Source of the DNA: Ctena decussata
Lineage: Eukaryota; Mollusca; Bivalvia; Lucinida; Lucinidae
DNA length: 64,000 nucleotides
Assembly (NCBI GenBank): GCA_963989385.1
Contig: OZ022510.1
Span: forward strand, 372,501 to 436,500
Direction of reading: 5' to 3'
Shown here in pieces: positions 24,784-35,250 of this stretch (positions within the stretch are counted from its first letter, which is position 1; every line of letters starts with the position of its first letter). Made by a program: the position numbers and the translations under genes. The notes under the pieces were generated by a model. It made no database searches. It saw only the letters and a list, made by a program, of their open reading frames with translations, and was not told the origin of the DNA.

Positions 24784-25090
24784 TTGCCACTTTATTCCGT
24801 TTCCGCTTCCGCTGATTCAAGAGGGGAGTTGTCAGTTATTGTCGAAAATATGAAATATGAGCACTTAGTACTGGTTAACCGCTTAGGACTTCTAATTGAA
24901 ATCTTAACGAGTTCCTTCAAGAGCAGAGCACACATTCAAAAGAAGGTACATGGGCCATACTTCGAGGTTTCGGCTGTTCAAGCCTCATCAGTCTGAACTT
25001 GCCCATGAATAGTATGGTTAGGCTCACTGACCGTCCCTACATGACCGTAGCTGTTTATCGTGGATGTAAAGCAACAACACAGCGTCAAAA
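24784..25090 (+). mobile_element. tRNA-derived SINE remnant, itself interrupted
   Basis: Matches the SINE bodies at 14.0 and 58.2 kb: ttccgctgattcaaga, gcacttagtactggttaacc, then after a gap cttgcccatgaatagtatgg and ctgaccgtccctacatgacc. It lacks the tRNA head. About 95 bp of repeat Z (24895-24990) sits in the middle of the body (after cttaggacttctaa). No clean target duplication remains. Confidence 0.75.
24895..24990 (+). repeat. Short repeat Z, copy 2, inserted in a SINE
   Basis: Present here but absent from the two other SINE copies; homologous to 10657-10745 (gagttccttcaagagcagag). The insertion is therefore younger than this SINE copy. Confidence 0.6.
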
Positions 25091-25172
25091 ACAAACAACT
25101 ATAATTTACGAACTCTGATCTACAATTTGGAACTTTGACCGCTTTAAAATCTGTGTGGATCTTCTTTCAAAA

Positions 25173-25550
25173 TAAATTGTGTGAATATAGAGAATTATAA
25201 ACATGGTTTGCAGTGAATTTGCAAACGGTAGGTGGTCGCATCCTACACTTTTATTACTGATTCATTTTATTCCAAGATAAGAAACACATATTTCTCATTA
25301 ACACACAAATATTTCGCATTAAAACACAAATATTTCTCATTTAATAAACCTTTGGGTATGCAAAATTGTGTGAATATAGAGAATTATAAACATGGTTTGC
25401 AGTGAATTTGCAAACGGTAAGTGGTCGCATCCTACACTTTTATTACTGATTCATTTTATTCGAAGATAAGAAACACATATTTCTCATTAAAACACAAATA
25501 TTTCGCATTAAAACACAAATATTTCTCATTTAATAAACCTTTGGGTATGC
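25173..25550. repeat. Recent 189-bp tandem duplication
   Basis: The block starting aattgtgtgaatatagagaa at 25175 is repeated from 25364 with 189-bp spacing. By eye only about three substitutions separate the copies (gtagg/gtaag, attcc/attcg, taaca/taaaa), about 98 percent identity. Inside each copy is a threefold short repeat acacaaatatttcgcatt/acacaaatatttctcatt. Either a recent duplication or an assembly artefact. Confidence 0.9.
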
Positions 25551-25834
25551 AATTTTAACTTGATAAATTTTGCTGAAATTATGTCATATCTAACAGTCAT
25601 TTTATTTCCTTACTTTATAATTCTGTATATTTTCTCATCTGTAGTTTAATAATACCAGATATTTTTAATGTCTTATAAGAGCAAAAATGTTTTAATCATA
25701 AGTGATTTTCATTTGTTATAAAATATTTTTAAGTTAAATAAATAATACAAAATAAAACAAATCAACGAATGATTTGAGGCTTGAATATCCGAAACTTCGA
25801 AGTATGGCTAACTTTCCATCTTTTCAATGTGTTC

Positions 25835-26260
25835 TCTGCTCTTAAAGGAACTTATTTAGATTTTAAGTTCACTTCACTGCAGCTGGCTTTGTGCTGTGTG
25901 GCGGCCGTGAAACGTCTCCCTGTACATCAGTCATAGTGACGATTAAATGTTATGTTTTGTCCTTTGAGATCAGAGGATATAGTCTGACAAATTAGAATTT
26001 TTTTCATCGGTTAAGACATATTCTACATCATTGGTTTTTTTCCTTATTCATTTGGACCCTTTTTGATACTAATCAGTCTTTGAATCGTCTTCCTTATTAA
26101 TTGAAATTAAGAAATTATAGTATGTTTCTCTGACTTTTGTCACAAAATCAGGCCTGGGTTACAGATGCGACATTAATAGTCAAGACTTAAGTATAGCCTA
26201 TTTACTTTCAATTTAAACTGTTCTCTGCTCGTGACGGAACTCTTTAAGATTTTAAGTCAT
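25835..26260 (+). repeat. Family F head and associated segment
   Basis: The head (ctgcagctggctttgtgctg, tggcggccgtgaaacgtctc) is followed by gtcctttgagatcagaggat and later tttggaccctttttgatact, aattaagaaattatagtatg. The same series occurs at 53545-53800. The sentence-like motif ttctctgctc(t)...aggaactct...gattttaagt appears at both 25838-25882 and 26219-26255, so a direct repeat bounds the unit here. Confidence 0.65.
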
Positions 26261-28915
26261 ATGCGAATTGAAAACAATAAAACATAATTGATTTCAATTT
26301 GTTATACTGTATCAGTAAAGGTACAATACATAGGATTTTTACAACCATCAGATAGCTATTCCCGACCAAATGTCCTTAAACTGACAGGTAAAGTAGTGCT
26401 CAAGTACCACACTGCAGAGGGTTAAATAAACGAGCTTTCACTCTTGCTAATGTCACAGTGACTTAGAATAAAATACCAGACAATGTCAACAATTAACTGT
26501 CTGGTGGTCATCTATTTGTCTTGTTCCAATGTAGTATCAAAATGTGTGCAATGTGTCTGTTGTCTTGAACTGCGGGGGTTAACAAAGCAAACAGTTCAAC
26601 AAAAGCCTCTTTTGACAAGCCTTTACATAATATTAGCTTTATCAACTGCTGCTGAATCTGAATAAAATGACCAATTAAGTAGTTGAAAATTGTCATATTA
26701 TCACAACAATAATAAAAATCTCACCATAGCTGTGTCAGCGCGAAGATAAAACAAAAATGTGCATTAAGGTACCAAGGATCCATTTAATTATTTGGAGGTC
26801 AGTATCTTCGTAAACCAGATTTTACTGTGTTTTAAACAACTATGGTCTTTACCGTAACGACGGACACTGATAGAATACATATTCATATATAGCAATTTCA
26901 GCTCTATTTCAAGTTGTGACCTATTAATGTATAATCTAATTTCTGTTTTACAGCTTCATCGATGATTTACACTGTTAGACCGAAAAATTGAAGGCAGCGG
27001 AAGTAAAGGAAGGAAAAACATCTATTAAGCTGAAGTTTGTGTAATCAACTTTTTCCAGTGCTCATGAGGGATTGCTTTGAAGCTGTGCATATATGTTGCA
27101 GATACAATAAAGATGTGCATCGAGATTTTTGAAGATCAAAAACTTGAATTTAGGAAAATTGCAGACTGGAATTTAAAATAATTTAAGTGTTTGTTCAACA
27201 ATCTAGGGAACAAGCTAGTATGACATATATCAAGATATACTACAGTTTATGACAAATCATTTTGATACCATGCACACATTTTCATAGTTTGTGTGATGGT
27301 TGTGGGGCTGGGGCAGAAGGAAATAGGGGAGGGGAGGCAAGCCTTGATGGGGGCGCAGGGCAAGGGGCACAATTTTTAGTTTCCATGAAAATCTGTAAAT
27401 AAATCTGCACAGAAACAGTTCACACAGAGACACTGTACTAGCTAACATTACAACGTAAATAATTTTGTTTGCGAAAACAAATGCAACATTAAACAAACTT
27501 TCGATACAATGTATCATGTCTTACTTTGCCAGCCAGTAGAGGCGCAGTCGCGCTCTTATAAAAGTAGTTATACAGGGCCAAACGCTGACTTTTTTGTAGG
27601 TGTAGGTCAGACAGTGATACATACAAGAAAAGGATTTCTCTCGGAGCTGTGAATCGAAAATATCTTCTCTTTTTATTTGACAAAGTACAGAGACAGATTA
27701 GAAGTAATTGGTCTGTTTACAATTTCATCTAAAATCTATTTCTCCCTGAAAGTGCACGAAACAGCAAGTTGAAACGCATATCATATCATTTGTTTGTGCA
27801 TTACCCTAGGGAAGAAAAGAAATTGTTATATTTCGTGTTATCTAGTGCATGTCAATTTCCGGATGTTCTTGTCGCATGATAGGGTAATAAACATGCACAA
27901 GTGTTGAATTCTTCTTTTATATTTGCACGCAATCTTCCGTTCATCGAAACATGAGATGAAATAACTCAGGACAGCTGACAATCATAAGGCGCAGCAAATT
28001 ATAAGCCTAGCCCATCCTTGAAACCTAAAGAGGAAACAAGCTGCATTTGAGTTAAAGTAAAGCAGAAATTTACAAACATTGCTTCCAACACAAATAGCAC
28101 AAATTGTTTATCTACGTAGGAATGCATTGGCAATCAACTGAGCAGAACTATATGTGAAGATATAAAGGTAGGTGTCTAGTTTGTTTTAACAAAAAACCCA
28201 AACCAAACAAAAATAAGTAAAAAAAAATGAAGAGAAAGATGTCAAAACTGAAAAATAAGAAGATGAAAGGGCTAATGCAAAAACCAAAACAGAGCCGTAC
28301 TCCTTTCTACTGACAACATGAACAACCGTTTAAAAATAGATGAATAGCACACAAACACATGAAAAACCTAAAGTGATACGAAAATCATAATAGGTGAAGC
28401 GATTATTGGTCATTCATAGTCCTGTGGCATCATGCCCTCACTTACGTTAGCGTCACTGACAAAGACAAAAGCCGCAAGAAAAAAAAAACAAAAAAAAACC
28501 CGAAAAACATGACAACCCGCATTGATCATTTATTTGCAACAGTCCTACACCTCGCGTGAAGACCGTGCTCGTTTTTTTTAATCTTGACATTTGGTAGATT
28601 GTTAAACATTTGAGTAAAAGTCTTGTCTTTCTGGTTCAGTTGGATGGGCATGTACCCTGAATTTTTAAGATGCTGCTGTACAGGTAAACAACAGTACATT
28701 ATACTGATGTCTTGTAGAAAATGTTCGGCGCTTAGTGCTGCCTGCAACGTTGCATATATTTTGCGAGTTTTTGGTCGAAGTGTATTGAAATCTAGCATTC
28801 GCCCCCACACCTGTACTAAATCCCACCACTTGATATTTAAATCTTTTGAGATGTAACAAAATATTTACATAAAATAGGTACAAAAGGATGTTGCTGCTGC
28901 TTTAAATTAGAGTAG
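26261..28915. other. AT-rich DNA, no gene seen
   Basis: Contains a G-rich run at 27304-27334 (GGGG tracts separated by short loops) and A-rich low-complexity patches near 28190-28500. Short open frames on both strands lack motifs. Confidence 0.45.
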
Positions 28916-28917
28916 TT

Positions 28918-30400
28918 GAATTACCGCAGTAGCATCACTAAAGAAGGGAAAGTCTGCCGGAGTTGATAATATACCAGCAGAACTATTTCAAGCTGGCGGG
29001 GAGACCATGATTTATGTTTAACAGATATCTTAACAGGATCTGGAGGACTATAGAATTGCCTACCCCATGTACTCAGTCGCTGTTTATTACACTCCCTAAA
29101 AAGGGCAACCTACAGCTCTGCCAGACTACAGAACCACCAGCCTCATCTGTCATTTAAGCAAAGTAATGCTGAAAGTCATCTTGAACAGACTTAAAGCACA
29201 ATCCGAAGAGATAATCGCTGAGAAACAGGCTTGGTTCCGAGCAGGAAGGAGCGCCATGGAACAGATTTTCAACATTAGCATCATGTGTGAAAAGTATCTC
29301 CAACATCAGTAGAATCTGTATCATGTCTTCGCTGATTTCAAAAAAAGCCTTTGACAGGGTATGGCATGCAGCCTTATGGGCCATCATGCGGAAGTACAAT
29401 ATGAGTGCAAATCTAGTCTGCACCATTGAGCAGCTATACGACAAGGCTACAAGTGCAGTCCTGATGAATGACAGCACAGGATAATGGTTGAGAACAAAGA
29501 TGTATTTTGTCACCCATCCTCTTCAAATTTTTTTTTTCGCATGGATCATATCTGATGCTCTGGAAAAAACATGACGGGAAGGTTGGCATAGGTAGCAGAA
29601 ACATTATGAATCTGCGTTTTGCCGATGACATAGACGCTCTTGCTGAGGAAGAGCAGGAACTAGATGACCTAATTGAAAGCCTCAACCAAACCTGCACAAG
29701 GTATAAGATGGAGATCAGTGCTCAGAAAGCCAAACTGATGACAAACAGCGCAGATGACATCAAGAGGGAGATCAAGGTAAAAGGGCAGAAGCTGGATACC
29801 GTAACAAGCTTCAGATACCTTGGAGTAGGCGCCTTAGATGATGGCTCAAGACAGGAGGTTCTCTTAAGGATTGCAAAAACCACTTCAGCTCTTGCCAAGC
29901 TGAAACCAATTTGGAAAAATTGCAGCATACCTCTTTGATTGAATGTGAAACTTATGCGCTCCCATGTCATTTCCATATGCCTGTATGCCTGTGAATCGTG
30001 GACCTTGACAGCAGAGTTAGAGAAAAGAAAGCAGGCCTGTGAGATGAGATGCTACCGAATGTAGCTGAACTTTTCGTACAAGGACAATATAACCAATGAG
30101 GAGGTTCATAGAAAGATACAAGCAGCCATTGGAGAATATGATGAACTCCTTACGCTGGTCAAGAGACGGAAACTAAGGTGGTTTGGCCACGTCTCAAGGT
30201 CTTTTGGTTTAGCATAGACGTTTCTAAAGGGCACAGTGAAGGGAAAAAGAAGAAGAGACAGAAGAAGAGCCGGGGAGACAATATTAAAGAGAGGCAGGGA
30301 TGGATTTTGCCAGCACAACTAGGGCAGCTGAAACAAGGTCAAGGTGGAGAGGGATTGTTTCGAAGTCATCTGTGGTGCCCCAAGTACCAAGTAAGGTTAT
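28918..30400 (+). mobile_element. RTE-type LINE, 5'-truncated, ORF2 reverse transcriptase part
   Basis: Translation across shifting frames gives the ordered landmarks of a non-LTR reverse transcriptase: KKGKSAGVDNIPAELF (about 28945), LPKKGN, QAWFRAGRSAMEQIF (29228-29275), VFADFKKAFDRVWH (motif A with its aspartate; about 29320-29370), and FADDID (motif C, 29618-29635). These are followed by the C-terminal YGMEIS-like YKMEISAQKAKL, SFRYLG, LYACESWTL, RWFGHVS and basic GKRRRGRQKK. The endonuclease domain is absent, so it is 5'-truncated. At least one stop in the middle (29482) and several frameshifts inactivate it; motif B (the QG..SP block) is damaged around 29485-29540. The C-terminal signature is like proteins labelled endonuclease-reverse transcriptase of the RTE clade. 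Confidence 0.9.
29507..29938 (+). pseudogene. Longest intact reading block of the RTE LINE (143 codons)
   Basis: This frame holds the FADD catalytic motif (residues about 38-41), the ISAQKAKL segment and SFRYLGV, then ends at TGA (29936-29938) close to where the family continues with K(V)KLMRS. It lacks upstream RT motifs in frame. It is a surviving part of the LINE ORF rather than an independent gene. Confidence 0.85.
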
Positions 30401-31344
30401 GGGATAGAACAGGAATAGGAATTACTACATTCGGTTTACTGTGCGTGTCTTTCGTAAACTTATGTCAGTTATTGTGTGTGTTTCTTTTTCATTCGATTTT
30501 TAGAGCGGGTTGTGGGTTTAAGTGTATAAATTCCTGATCGTTGTCTACCTTTTTACTTTATTCTAGATTTTTAGTAGTTTAAATGGTGCATGTTAGAGGC
30601 ATGAACTACAAGTGTTGTAACGAGTAGACCAACCTTTTTTAAAAATATCCTATTATGCAGCAGTTCAGTAAAATTGTTATTTAATCAAAGGAAACTCTCT
30701 GTCGTACATAGGTTAATGAAATAACAGGGTCATAAATCAGCTTACAACTGGAGGTGTATTCTATATTGTAGAGAACAAATGTTGTTAAGATATACTTGCA
30801 GAACACATTGGTTGTTTGATTTTATGTGTTTGCAGTCCAGTATAGATATGTTCAGTGCTAATGTTAACCGCGTCTTAGTGTTGTGATTGTATGATGGCCC
30901 TAAACTTCTCCCCGTGCATTCACTTAATGCATTTATTATGACAGTCCTGGGCATTTCAGTTATTTTCATTCCACATCATCCTGTCACTGAATGGTGGCTC
31001 CAGGGTAAAAAAATTCAGTTCGTTCGTTCAGGCTGGATTTGTTGATTGGGGCAATTCAAACGACATTGCTGTCACACACAAATTCTCAATAAAACGGAAA
31101 CTCTGATTTCGTTATTTTTATGTTGTTTCAAAAGGCATTTTCTATAGCTTTTATTTTATGATCTGTCTTTAATTGGTCCACGGGATTATTTAATCCTGAT
31201 TTATACCTTTATTTATTTTTTTTGGCTGTTTAGATCAATTTATTGGCAGAAATTCCTAAATGACTGAGTAACGCTTGTGTTTCCGAATCACAGGAAAACC
31301 CAGAGCCTGGGTACACGTTAGAAACCGGAAAAAGCCTTCCCTCC
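30401..31344. other. AT-rich DNA, no gene seen
   Basis: Unique-looking sequence after the LINE 3' end. I recognise no exon, RNA gene or repeat. Confidence 0.45.
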
Positions 31345-31580
31345 CATCAATCTTGTAATTTATTACTGACCATTCCAAGGCAGAGCGTCTTTTGTGATTT
31401 ATTGCTATTGTCAATTTCAGCTTTTACAGGATAGCCTTTTGAACGTGTGCTGGATATAAGATGACCTATTAGCTTTTCGCTTGTCAATGTCCAGTTTTGC
31501 TTTGTGTTCCGTTTCATTGGCGTGTATCCATCAGGTAGTTTAGACAGAATGTGGAAACGAATGGTTTCTGAATTCATCTA
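31345..31580 (+). repeat. Old family R fragment
   Basis: Carries taatttattactgaccattc then caaggcagagcgtc, and downstream aggatagcctttt and gtccagttttgctttgtg. This is the same order as the R-like copy at 46.1-46.3 kb. Diverged. Confidence 0.55.
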
Positions 31581-31845
31581 TGTTTTGTTCCAAACTTGTA
31601 TTATTAAATTGCAATGTGGTTTCTTCCCCTTTTTCTCACATATTTCCTGTTAAAATAAAAGACCTAATGTGTTTTTGAGGTCATTTTCCTCATTAATAGA
31701 TAAAACATTGGCTCATTATTGAGATAATGATGTGAAAGAAAGTAATTATGGATTACGTAAAACATGCCATAAAATAAAAACACATGCAAAGGTACAATCA
31801 ATTATATCATAAATGCGTCATTAAGGAATAAAAGGTGAATCCATG

Positions 31846-31922
31846 TGAGAAGACGGTCACTCCATTGATAGAGCACGTACAAGAAAGCTATTTTCTTGGT
31901 TTCGAATTATCTTGACATTGGA
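31846..31922 (+). ncRNA. Degenerate tRNA-like sequence
   Basis: A-box-like ttgatagagcac (about 31877) and B-box-like ggtttcgaattatc are spaced as in a tRNA. Between them AAGAA-agctatt-TTCTT forms a five-pair stem with a seven-base loop. Position 33 is not T, and the acceptor stem is not convincing. Probably an old tRNA pseudogene or SINE head rather than a working tRNA. Confidence 0.3.
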
Positions 31923-32419
31923 ACATTTTGAATGCAACCAAACTAAACAAAACGTAAAAAGAAAACATTCACTTGGCAAGCAGCTCTTAATAGCATTCGA
32001 GTGAAACACACATCTAAATTATCAAACGCCAACATTCCGAATAACCATGTATATGCAATCATATGACCCAGAAAAATACGAGCTTGTTATAAAGGCAAAA
32101 AACGTGTCAGAATAAAATTCATTTTAGTTGCGTTTATGTTAATGACCTTTTTAAACGAAGAGCATTTTGAATCCAAGAATATTCATTTGGTTGTCGCACT
32201 CTAAAACAGATTCATAAAATAACCAATTTTTGCATACGCATGGTTGACGTTGTAACTCCCTTGCATAAAACACGGATAAATGTAATTATTATATGCCTAA
32301 AAAGATCCCCATTTACTTTACATTGGAGCAACCGTGCACTATTTTTGGCATATTGCGCGGAGTCAAGTGCGTATTGCACAGGGTAAGGAGTCACGTTTAC
32401 CGGAACTACTTTTGTGTTG

Positions 32420-32735
32420 GGAAGAGAAAAGTTTGGCAGCCATTTTGTCGTCGACAGCAATTTAAAAACAAGTAAAATGATGACACTAGTGTCGGTTTCG
32501 CTGTATGAACTGCATTAAAGACAATTAAACCTGATTTTACCTTTATTTTATCATCGTTTCAAAACAAATTCTGCAAAAATAATGGAGATTTTCGAAACAG
32601 CTGCAGCGAGTAAGACTGGAAAATGGCGCCCAGTTCATGTTAACCCCAGCGTTTGTTTACTGACGTCACGTCCGATACATAAACGTCAGTTTCCCTTTCG
32701 CGCCATCGGGCGTGGTTTAAGGGTGTATGAAGACA
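32420..32735 (+). promoter_or_regulatory. CpG-containing promoter-like patch
   Basis: Within AT-rich surroundings this stretch is richer in CpG and holds aaaatggcgcc (32620-32630, YY1-like), TGACGTCA (32661-32668, a perfect CRE palindrome) and TTTCGCGCC (32696-32704, E2F-like) within 90 bp. A 66-codon frame begins at 32582 (MEIFETAAASKTGKWRP) and ends at 32782; I do not recognise it. It may be a promoter with first exon or a repeat carrying these motifs. No splice donor is clear. Confidence 0.3.
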
Positions 32736-32863
32736 CTAAACGGCATACTGTTATTTCAAATTTAAAGCAATTTATGGGCTGACATACCGAGATTTTATTT
32801 TGATTTCTAATATGGTGAATACTAATGAAACTAGCAGATTAATATTAAAGGTATAAAATTGAA

Positions 32864-33294
32864 GTTGAAATTTGATTTATGTGTTTACCGTGATGATTCA
32901 TTGACGAGTTAGAGGGTTATCATGCGAACCGAACAACCAACTAAATGTCTTGTACCACTTCAGAAACTGAGGGTGAGGTTGGGCCTGTAAAATCGATTTA
33001 AGCCCCCCAGTAATTCATTACTGACCGTTCCAAGGCGGTAGTTCTGTTGTGGTTCTTTGTTGCCTGTTTTCGGTGTCAGAGTTTCTGTGATGTTTTACCT
33101 TATGTATGTTATTATTATTTTTGGTTCGGTTTGGGTTGCTGAGTGGCCACCTTTTGGGAACAAGCTGCTCACTCGGTCGGCCATATGTTCTCTGTATCTT
33201 GATTATTTGTAATCTTAGTTGTTTCCAACTATGGTTTGAGGGCTGGATTTGGATTTTGATTGTTTCAGTTCCTTGTCTTTGCATACTTTTTACT
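32864..33294 (+). repeat. Family R, recent copy 2
   Basis: Starts at gttgaaatttgatttatgtg, runs through gatgattcattgacgagtta, cgaaccgaacaaccaacta, the core hairpin and cggtagttctgttgtggttc, to the shared 3' end gcatactttttact. Identity to 51986-52416 is about 98-99 percent by eye. Compared with that copy it lacks about 271 bp at the 5' side. The family thus has a fixed 3' end and ragged 5' ends, as for non-LTR retroposons. Confidence 0.85.
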
Positions 33295-33305
33295 TATACA
33301 ATAAA

Positions 33306-33421
33306 AAGGTTATTGAATTTATATTGTGAAACATTCGGCACTTGTTCATTTGGTGGAGACGCACTCGCGTCATTCGCCATATGAGCTCGTGCCGAATATT
33401 TCCCAATATATTCAATAACTA
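33306..33421. mobile_element. Short foldback MITE
   Basis: The left arm aggttattgaatttatattg, then acattcggcac, is the imperfect inverse of the right arm gtgccgaat, then cccaatatattcaataact. The loop holds gacgcactcgcgtcattcgc and catatgagct. Total about 116 bp. It lies only about 10 bp after an R copy. This hairpin type (tattcggcac...) is, as I recall, common in bivalve genomes. Confidence 0.75.
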
Positions 33422-34615
33422 TAAATGGTACATACTCACACACCAAAGAAATACAGTATGACCAGAAATTATTGAAAATTGAGTTTACCTAATATGTTAA
33501 TTGGGTTGTTTTAGTAAATCTTTTCATATTAGAATATTAAGAAAAGAATGTAATAAAATCTGGCTAGCATACTTCATATAACTGGCATTTTCAGTGATTT
33601 ATATCTATTGTTTGGACACAGGGGTCTAAAATCGCAAAAGAAGATGGGTTTTTGCGAGCTTTTTGGAAGTATGTGTCTTATACTAGACAGCACTGCTGCA
33701 AGCCAACCCATTCTGAGCTTTGTTAACTATAAAAACAATATCATGTTAATCATAGTTGCTTTGTGTCATAAAATACTGCCTTAATGCTGGTAATGAAGAT
33801 ACATGAGCAAATAAAAATTGGGTTTGATGCATTGAGGGTAATATCTCGTACATGAGGGACCCTGCTAAGACATGATGAAACTAATATTCAGAAAAACTGA
33901 TCGTTTTTTTTCTGATATCTTTTTACATATAATTCTGTAGTGTTTGTCTCTGTAAAGTTATATTACTTTTCATTCAGTGACTACATATAAAATCCGCCCT
34001 GCTTAAAATTTACCATTTTCTCAGAATTTGGTGAAAATCGGAAAAACTCGCTGCTGCTTAGAGCTAAAACTAATGTAATAAGATAAAGGTTTTCTCACAT
34101 ATAGTTCCTGATTCTACAGCAGTGCTGTTTTCCTACCGAGAAGTAATTTCAAATATCTTGTCTTTATTTAGTAGTTTGTTGTAAACATTTTATTTCAAAC
34201 TTCATCTTATTTTGTAATGTTTGCTGAACTTGTGTATTTGATTAATTAAAGGGCAGATAATCAATACCATATAGATGACTGACAAATATCAAAGCCACTA
34301 TATTGTAGTATTTATAGCTTTATGATGGCTCTACCAACAACATGTCAAATCAATTCAATTTATTTCATATGAAACTAGTAAAACACTGGCTAAAATCCGG
34401 TAAAAATTATTAATAATTTCCTGTCAAACAATCTTGTAGTTCATCATTTCTTTCTATGGAGTGTGAGTTTGAATTTGATTATGGTACTTGTACTGATACA
34501 AGTATTTCACACCACATGAAAACGGATCATTTTACATACCTTGGTACATGTAATATGGCATGCAACTCTTAATAAAGGCTGTCGAATCCTCATCCTTGCT
34601 TCATCACGGTCTTTT
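33422..34615. other. AT-rich DNA, no gene seen
   Basis: I identify no open frames, repeats or RNA genes. Confidence 0.45.
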
Positions 34616-34622
34616 CTTGATT

Positions 34623-35125
34623 TTAATTGTTGACCGTGATGACTCTCTGATGGTCCATACGAACCGAACTACCAACTAGTTGTGTGCACCGCGGCGGAGG
34701 GTGAGGATAAAGGTTTGGGCCCAGTAAAACCGGTTTAACCCCCCCCCCCACCCCCCTGTAGATATTACTGACCGTCCCAAGGCGGTACTTTCGTTGCGGT
34801 TGCATTTGTTTTATGTTCGGTGCTGTTTATTATATTGTGTTCTCATTTTAACCCTTCTATAATAAAAATATTAAATAGGTAAAAATAGTTGTTAAATGTT
34901 TTTCGTATAATTTGCTAAGTCTGTTGTAACCCTTCTGTTGGTCTAAATTATTTAGTTCAATAAAGATAGCTGAGATGCCACCTATTTGGGAAAGAGCTGC
35001 TGATTCGGCTTATTACATGTAATTTATTGTTTGTTGAGATGTCTTTGTCAATCTTTCCCTTTGATGTTGGGGATAGGGTTTGAGCCCTGATTCAGTCAGT
35101 TCCTGAAGTGTTGTTACTCTTTAAA
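34623..35125 (+). repeat. Family R, older copy
   Basis: Starts gttgaccgtgatgactctct (compare ttaccgtgatgattcattga in recent R). It then has cgaaccgaactaccaacta, an eleven-C run, tattactgaccgtcccaagg, cggtactttcgttgcggttg, agatagctgagatgccacct, and near the end cagtcagttcctgaag and tactctt. The order of blocks equals recent R copies, at roughly 70 percent identity, which supports R as one coherent element. Confidence 0.7.
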
Positions 35126-35189
35126 TTAGCGATAGAGTTACGCGGAAGGCGGTACTGGTGGCGTGGGTAGTGTTGCAATATTACATCAC

Positions 35190-35250
35190 TGGACATGAAC
35201 AGACTCAATTACACCGAGTCTGCTAACTTTGTTTTTATGTGTTCTTTGCT
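35190..35250 (+). repeat. Family F tail fragment
   Basis: gacatgaacagactcaatta followed by caccgagtctgctaac matches the F tail at 8268-8310. Confidence 0.65.

Larger units (their letters stand above)
24610..25172 (+). repeat. Interspersed repeat W, copy 1, interrupted by a SINE
   Basis: The left half (24655-24780: gggtgtattacaataggcag, atgtatttatatttcggatt) and the right half (25105-25165: tgatctacaatttggaactt, tgaccgct) match an uninterrupted copy at 42100-42300 (gtgtattataataggcaagt, ctaaatatttcggatttg, gatttacaattttgatactt, tgaccgct). The intervening 24784-25090 is a SINE inserted after W. Confidence 0.65.

Noticed and set aside
25835..26260. LTR-like direct repeats bounding an F unit
   Set aside because: The flanking motif is about 40 bp and diverged and occurs alone elsewhere (9.05 kb, 53.87 kb); no other LTR features.
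29154..29513. 119-codon minus-strand frame
   Set aside because: Antisense shadow of the RTE LINE reverse transcriptase.
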